Shown here: positions 58,788 through 64,000 of the stretch, piece by piece
Layout of the letters: each line of letters starts with the position of its first letter
Position numbering within the stretch: position 1 is the first letter of the stretch
Source of the DNA: Heliocidaris tuberculata
Lineage: Eukaryota; Echinodermata; Echinoidea; Camarodonta; Echinometridae
NCBI GenBank assembly: GCA_025618425.1
Contig: CM046833.1
Location: 36,653,774-36,717,773 of the forward strand
Length of the DNA stretch: 64,000 nt
Direction of reading: 5' to 3'
Notes under the pieces: generated by a model
Databases searched by the model: none
The model's input: the letters and a program-made list of their open reading frames with translations, nothing else
What the model was told of the DNA's origin: nothing
Translations under genes and position numbers: made by a program

Positions 58788-59140
58788 TGTAAGTTTGGAA
58801 GAACACCGTAGTAGAAATGTCCCCTGAAAAGGATAGCTCTTCAGATGCCCTCAGGCCCAACATTCAAGCCACATGTATGTATGTGCAGTCCCATATACCG
58901 ATTTCTGTGTGCAGTGCATGTGCTTTTCAGCGAGATTGGGTCATGCAATCACTTTGATGATTCCAAAACCTCACAGCAGGGCAGTCTCTCTTCCACCTCC
59001 CTGCTCATAGTATACATAAAATTCTTATGTGTAGACATGTAATCAACCTTTCCTAATTGCTTTGAGACAGTTTATTTCACCAAGGAGTTATCACTCCTTG
59101 CTTTCACAAAGTAATTGCATGACCAGAACTCAACTTTGTC
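58788..59140. repeat. Direct duplication, copy 2
   Basis: The second copy of the 56525-56825 segment. It carries an extra piece near 59080-59115 containing the short palindrome CAAGGAGTTATCACTCCTTG, absent from copy 1. Confidence 0.8.
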
Positions 59141-60993
59141 TTTAACCTCACAATTTTTTTTGGAAATTGCCTCTTTAATGAAGTCTTAAATGCCATATTA
59201 CTCTCCTCTCTCAGCTCAAATGTATATGTTCTTGTCTTGCTTCTTTTGTCAATGTCTCAGACTTCACCACAAATCTTAATTAGGCTGCATGCAGGCATAA
59301 TATTCACATTCCCCAGGTACTTATCTCTAGAGACCGTGCAACCCAGGCCAAGTCTTGAATCTTACCCTACAATTCTTCCTTTTCCTATCTTCATTCCTTC
59401 CCAAATATCCTGTCGTTTTACATATGTCTTAGGTCTGTCTGGGATGACAAGTGATGCTTTACATGTACCTTTACTCTTTCAAATGATGAAAATCTGAAGA
59501 AAATTCTTGACTGAAATGCAAATATTAAAAAGTGATAATATCTGGAACCATATATGCAATGTGTACACATCCTGGCCTAAATGGTACTCAAACTTGTACA
59601 TGTAGGCCCTATGTAGTTTTTGTTAACTTAATTAATGGACAATTCATATTGCAACACAAATACTTGTTAAGTAAACAGACTTACAGTATAAGCAAGTTTA
59701 TGTATGCACACATTGATAAGATACATCCATCTATACAATGTCATGTATGCATTACATATGCCTGTTCCTGCTTTATCTCAAGTGTGTGCAAATAATACAC
59801 CTTGTATCCAGCAAGCTGTATACATGTATGTTGTACTTGTGATACTGCACACACCAGTGCAATTCCACTCATCTTGGAGCAGGTGGCAGGCATATGCACA
59901 TTATCGATCCATACCTCAATTAATCATCCCAGACTCATGCAAATGAGAAGGGCAAGCAATCATATTTGCGCGGCGTCCCGTGACACCCAAGTGAATGGGG
60001 CTTGTTTTGTTATCTCACCAAATAATTTCCAATTATGCATATATAAGGCAAGTACTTTTAGTCTTTTAGATGTGAGGTACTTTATGGTAATTGCTACGAA
60101 TCCAAGGATAAGGGTTTTTTCCTTACTATTTTCTGAGTAATTGAAGTTCAAGGTGAAATAAGAGAAGTTGAATTTTCAGGAACCATTGGTTTTGAATAGT
60201 ACAACAATTTTTGAAAGCAGTTTCATTACAGAGTGAATGGTGCACATATACATTAAGGGTTATCAGTGAAGAGTGATTAATCTCTGAAATTCTCAAGGAT
60301 TGCCTGTAAATGCACACACAAAAAGGCCGTGTACAGTTACTTCTAGCTCAACTCACAATTTCAGTCAGTATGTTATAATGTGTGAAATCACTAAAGAAAT
60401 GAAGTCCAGCTTGGTTTAAGAGTTTCCCTTACATATATATTTTTTCTTTTGCTGAAGCCTCTATGTGGGTCTTCATGCATAGTTCTGTGATAACTCCTTG
60501 CATAGATAAAGGAATTAAAATGTAAAAGCAAAGGAAAATTAGAAGAAATTACTATGAATAAAAGAGAGGGTACATGTACATGTAAGAGAGATCTATAAAA
60601 ATAAATCCTTGGGAAGATATTATATATGAAAAGTGAAGGGCAACACAAATCTAAAAGCCTCATTTACATGTACATGTACATGCTTGTGTTACAGAAGGGC
60701 TCTCCACTAGATTAATCTTTTCTATGAAGGGGTCATTTTACAGATAGTGTAAAAAATAGGTCCTTCTGTATTCTGTAATGGAATAATTGTTTTGATATGG
60801 AAATAATTTGCCCCATGACCTCTATTTGAATGAAGCCATAGTTATACAGGATTAGAATAGTGCAGATGACAAAGACTTAAAAGGTAGCTATGCAGGATAA
60901 CTCTGAGGGTAGATTTAATAGGGGGTAATTACATTATATAACTTCGATTCAGTATATCTCCTAATTGTATTCAGAGGAAAGAGATACAGTAAA
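59141..60993. other. Intergenic, nothing recognised
   Basis: AT-rich DNA with several (ACATGT) words. Short frames only. Confidence 0.4.
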
Positions 60994-61447
60994 AAGCTGA
61001 AGACAAGTTGATAAGACTCCCTCTCTGTCCACCACTAAAAAGATCCCCATTAGGTCCAAGATTCCCAATGGGTCCAAGATCATCAGGAGTGCTGTATCCA
61101 GGGGGAGGAGAGGGCATGTACCCTTGGCAAATTAAGGCAAGTATTATACCTTTAGGTCCTATATACACCACCCAATTGGCCCAAATTAGACGTACAAAAA
61201 TGTGAGAGACTTTTATATTTGTTGTTGTTATTTCTGGTTTTGGGGTGCTCTTCTGAGATTTGGTAGATCTTCGCATCTCCCCTCCACTAGAATCCTTGAT
61301 CCACCATTTACATGTTTTAGTCTTGACTAAATCTCTTGAACCGTTTACATTAGCCTCTAAATGGCCTTCTATTGTCATACCCTCCTCAGTGAAAGGACCT
61401 ACTAGAGCAGGACAAGAGCTCTTCTTTGAAAAGTCGAAAGAAAAACG
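60994..61447 (-). CDS. Possible coding segment, unrecognised protein
   Basis: On the minus strand a frame with no stop runs about 150 codons from the stop at 61448. It reads FSKKSSCPALVGPFTEEG, EGHLEANVNGSRDLVKTKT, CKWWIKDSSGGEMRR, later MPSPPPGYSTPDDLGPIGN and LGPNGDLFSGGQRGSLINL. The composition is balanced and the Pro/Gly-rich end looks like a disordered protein segment. A hydrophobic stretch between (VRLIWANWVVYIG) may be intronic, since TTTGCCAAG at about 61123 could act as acceptor for the MPSPPPG part. No family was recognised and plus-strand frames also exist here. It could be one or two exons of a minus-strand gene, or a decayed element. Confidence 0.35.
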
Positions 61448-61448
61448 T

Positions 61449-62082
61449 CAGCCCAAACAAAAGTTTTGAAAGGGAGCCCCTTAACTCCTTGCACCATTTG
61501 CTGCCCAAGTACCCATGGAGGGTTATTACATCACATATCGTCATGTCTCGTCATAGAAAGATTAGTGGCGTAAATTAAGCTTGTGCGTACATGTTCATCG
61601 GCACAAAGGGGCTTTCTTGGTTTGTGGATAACTTGTCTCAGAAATGGTACAAGAAATACAAAAACTATGTTAAAGACATTCCTGAGAATTAATTCAGCTC
61701 ATATTGCCATCCTACATGTACGTGTAAATATCAAACTTTGATTGACTCTTCCTTCAGAAGAATAGGGGGGGGGGGGGGGTTGTTGAGCAGATAGAAATTG
61801 TACAATCTTATATCTTGTACTATGAAGCATCTATTTAGCATCTCAGTCTCAAATCAACACATTATGTAGCCTCCAACAGTTATTGTCAGATAAACACTAC
61901 ATTGACAAGTAAAAAGGATTATTTGTTTTACTTTGATGTGCAGTCCCTCTGGTCTGGAGAGACATCTCAAATGTGTGGACATTCACCCAGAAGGCCCATT
62001 TACACCAAAGAAAAAAGTTAGATTTGGACCGTGATTCAGATCTCATTTTCATTGCACCTGTTCACACACATATAAAGATCTA
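61449..62082. other. Intergenic, nothing recognised
   Basis: A 14-base G-run lies near 61766-61779. No gene is seen. Confidence 0.4.
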
Positions 62083-62341
62083 AGGCCCTGTTCAGGTGCT
62101 CGTTGAGGCACAGTACAGTTCGCTTTGGCACGCTCTGGATCACCCCGAGAGGTGGTCCGCTGTGGCACGCTTCTGGAGCGGCACGGTACGGGTACGGTTT
62201 GCTTTGGAGCGTTCAGGCGCCTCCTCTGGATCGGTACGGTACGGTTTGCTTTAGAGCGTTCAGGTGCCTGCTCGGGCACGGTACAGTACGGTTTAGCATG
62301 GGTACGGTACTATGCTTTAAAAGAGCGCCTGAACAGGGCCT
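62083..62341. mobile_element. 259 bp MITE with GGCCCTGTTCAGG ends
   Basis: AGGCCCTGTTCAGGTGCTC at the left is matched by the inverse of GAGCGCCTGAACAGGGCCT at the right. The core is unusually GC-rich and built of GGTACGGTACGGTTTGCTTT and GAGCGTTCAGG words repeated two to three times. The left flank is TA; the right flank is AT, so the duplication is unclear. Confidence 0.75.
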
Positions 62342-63443
62342 ATGTGATTTCCTTATGTACATGTACGTGTACTTCCACTGACCTTCCTTGTAACACAGAG
62401 TGCATGCATGGCAAATGATTATGGTTATTCACCAAAAAACAAAACAACAACCAACAAATGCACCATTAATGCCATTTTATTCAAAATCTTTATCTTAATT
62501 TTATCCAAATCTTACTTATTAGATTTTTTTGTTCATATGTACACATTAAAAAATTTGATTGCAATTTAAAAATTTTCATAATTGCTGTAAGTGTGAACAG
62601 CCCTAGAATCAACAGGACTAGCTATATAACAAACACTTTGTTGACTTTTGGGTTTTAAGAGGACCTTGGGCAAATTTATCCATCACATCAGTCAAAATAA
62701 TCTTAGGCTTCTCTAATTGGATAAAGTATGATTGGCAGTATAGGGTTACATTTAGCAGTGTGTTGTTATGGTGGAAAACTAGCAAACACTGAACGAAAAT
62801 CCTTAAAATAGCAGAGAACAATGATCATGAAGGCTTTCACGAACTGGAGATTATCATAAAGGATTCATTTTTTTAAAGAGTTAACTGTATAGATGTAAAT
62901 TGTAAAAGGAAATTAAGAGTGCAATGATTTTGTAAGGATTTTTTTGGTGCTAGATTATGTGCAAACTTTGAAGAAAAATCCTTAAAATAGCATTCCTGAG
63001 AACAATGATTATGGAGGCTTTTGTGCATTCCATCAGAGTGGAGGCTATTATAAAGGGTGTATTTTAATGAGTTAACTGCATCTTATTTGTAAAAGAGAAC
63101 ATTTTAATGTTGAACGTTTAAAAGAGTGCCGTGCACATGGGTACCATGCAGTAGACTGCTTGTAGTGGCTCTTCAAATACTAGGGATAGTTCTGGACGTA
63201 TTTAATTATTTTGTCCGTAAACCCTGTGTGCATGCACCCGGCATAGAAATATATGAAGTCCACTGATTCACTCTCCTCACAAATTCACCCTCCCACCCCC
63301 CCAAAATATATTTCTGCGCTTGTCAAAATAATTCAATACGTCCAGAACTGGACTAGGGATGAATAAAAGGGAGTGAATGTTTGCAGTAATAACCAGATAG
63401 TTAAAACATTATGGCCCGTATTCTCAAAAGGTGTCTAACTTAA
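62342..63443. other. Intergenic with diverged ~200 bp duplication
   Basis: AAAATCCTTAAAATAGCA..GAGAACAATGAT..GGAGGCTTT near 62798 recurs near 62978, followed in both by AAAGG.TTCATTTT/AAAGGGTGTATTTT and GAGTTAACTG. This is a tandem duplication of about 180 bp. No gene is seen. Confidence 0.5.
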
Positions 63444-63943
63444 AGGGGAAGTTCACCCTGAAGATTACTTGAGTTTAAAAAATGCAGAAAAAATAAAGAA
63501 AAATATTGGCGAAGGTTTGATGAGAATCGGTCAAATAATAAAAGAGTTATGAGTATTTAAAGTTTTGGATTCGTGACGTCACATGCGAGCAGCTGCCCAT
63601 TGGTCATGTAATAAATATTCCTTATATTCGCATTTTTTTTTAACGTTCCACGATAAATTAATATTGTTTCTTTTCAGAATCTAGTATTGAATAACATTTC
63701 TGACAATATATCAAATGCACAGACGAAAATATTCTAAATTTTCTGAGAAAACTGTATTTTATGGAATATTTATCACATTACATAATGGAGGAGCTGCTCG
63801 CATGTGACGTCACAAAATCAAAACTTTAAAAGTCCATAACTCCGTTATTCTTTAACGGATTTTGTCCAAACTTTCGCCAATATTTTTCTTTATTTTTTCT
63901 GCATTTTTTTAAACTCAAGTAATCTTCGGGGTGAACTTCTCCT
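63444..63943. mobile_element. 500 bp palindromic TTAA MITE, copy B
   Basis: The same element as 41750-42247, in the opposite orientation. It has AGGGGAAGTTCACCCTGAAG ends, TTAA on both sides (63440-63443, 63944-63947), GTGACGTCACATGCGAGCAGC arms and the same AT core. The close match of the two copies indicates recent activity. Confidence 0.9.
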
Positions 63944-64000
63944 TTAAGCCCCCGCCTAAGTGTGTAGATTTAGGCCACCGAATTATGGAGAGCCGAATGT

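Noticed and set aside
1..64000. tRNA or rRNA genes, and tRNA-derived SINEs
   Set aside because: No cloverleaf with A and B boxes and no rRNA-like segment was recognised on either strand by eye; a tRNAscan run would be decisive.

Overview
The window looks like AT-rich, gene-poor animal nuclear DNA. It carries spliced exons with GT-AG boundaries, many poly(dG)/poly(dC) runs, frequent ACATGTACATGTA-type words, TTAGGG-type telomeric repeats and a dense, nested layer of non-autonomous transposons. This texture best fits an echinoderm, most likely a sea urchin. That assignment is inferred from texture and from the death-domain gene; no species marker is visible. I see no rRNA, tRNA, CRISPR or prokaryotic gene.

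Genes. (1) On the + strand, three exons (4520-4800, 12024-12084, 12370-12439) join in compatible phases. They encode the C-terminal part of a death-domain protein ending in a lysine/arginine-rich nuclear-localisation-like tail. Its upstream exons are missing or unrecognised, and its 7.2 kb intron holds at least two DNA transposons. (2) A first coding exon at 27147-27239 (+) encodes a signal peptide and ends at a GTAGGT donor. A TATA box, a CRE-like site and a small upstream ORF lie before it; no downstream exon could be assigned. (3) Two possible minus-strand coding segments (691-881 and 60994-61447) read like protein but are unrecognised and uncertain.

Layout. 1-4.5 kb: possible minus-strand exon and small inverted repeats. 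4.5-12.4 kb: death-domain gene, with a 1.04 kb TA-flanked inverted-repeat element and a 2.4 kb element carrying about eight copies of GTCACGGACGGACA. 12.7-13.2 kb: Harbinger-like MITE. 14.05-16.66 kb: TTAA-flanked element built of ~225 bp subrepeats and interrupted by a 489 bp palindromic element. 18-20 kb: tandem duplication, DR1-bearing repeat, hairpin MITE. 21.36-23.71 kb: element bounded by inverted 16 bp CCGCGG arrays, with a second element and a LINE 3' tail nested inside. 25.4-26.0 kb: decayed reverse transcriptase. 26.7-27.24 kb: promoter and first exon. 27.9-29.0 kb: GTGGATAC minisatellite. 29.8-31.3 kb: GC-rich 25 bp hairpin satellite alternating with telomere-like blocks. 31.9-33.4 kb: hAT-like element with a second hAT-like MITE inside. 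34.7-36.2 kb: ~180 bp satellite. 36.6-37.1 kb: decayed L1/Tx1-type LINE 3' end. 38.1-38.6 kb: 8 bp minisatellite in reverse orientation to the 28 kb one. 41.75-42.25 and 63.44-63.94 kb: two copies of one 500 bp palindromic TTAA MITE. 55.1-59.2 kb: a recurring GCCAGAAGGGC hairpin, a ~165 bp tandem array and a 2.26 kb-spaced direct duplication flanking a Harbinger-like MITE.

The two gene fragments show no evident functional link. Most structure in the window is mobile and satellite DNA, repeatedly inserted into itself.
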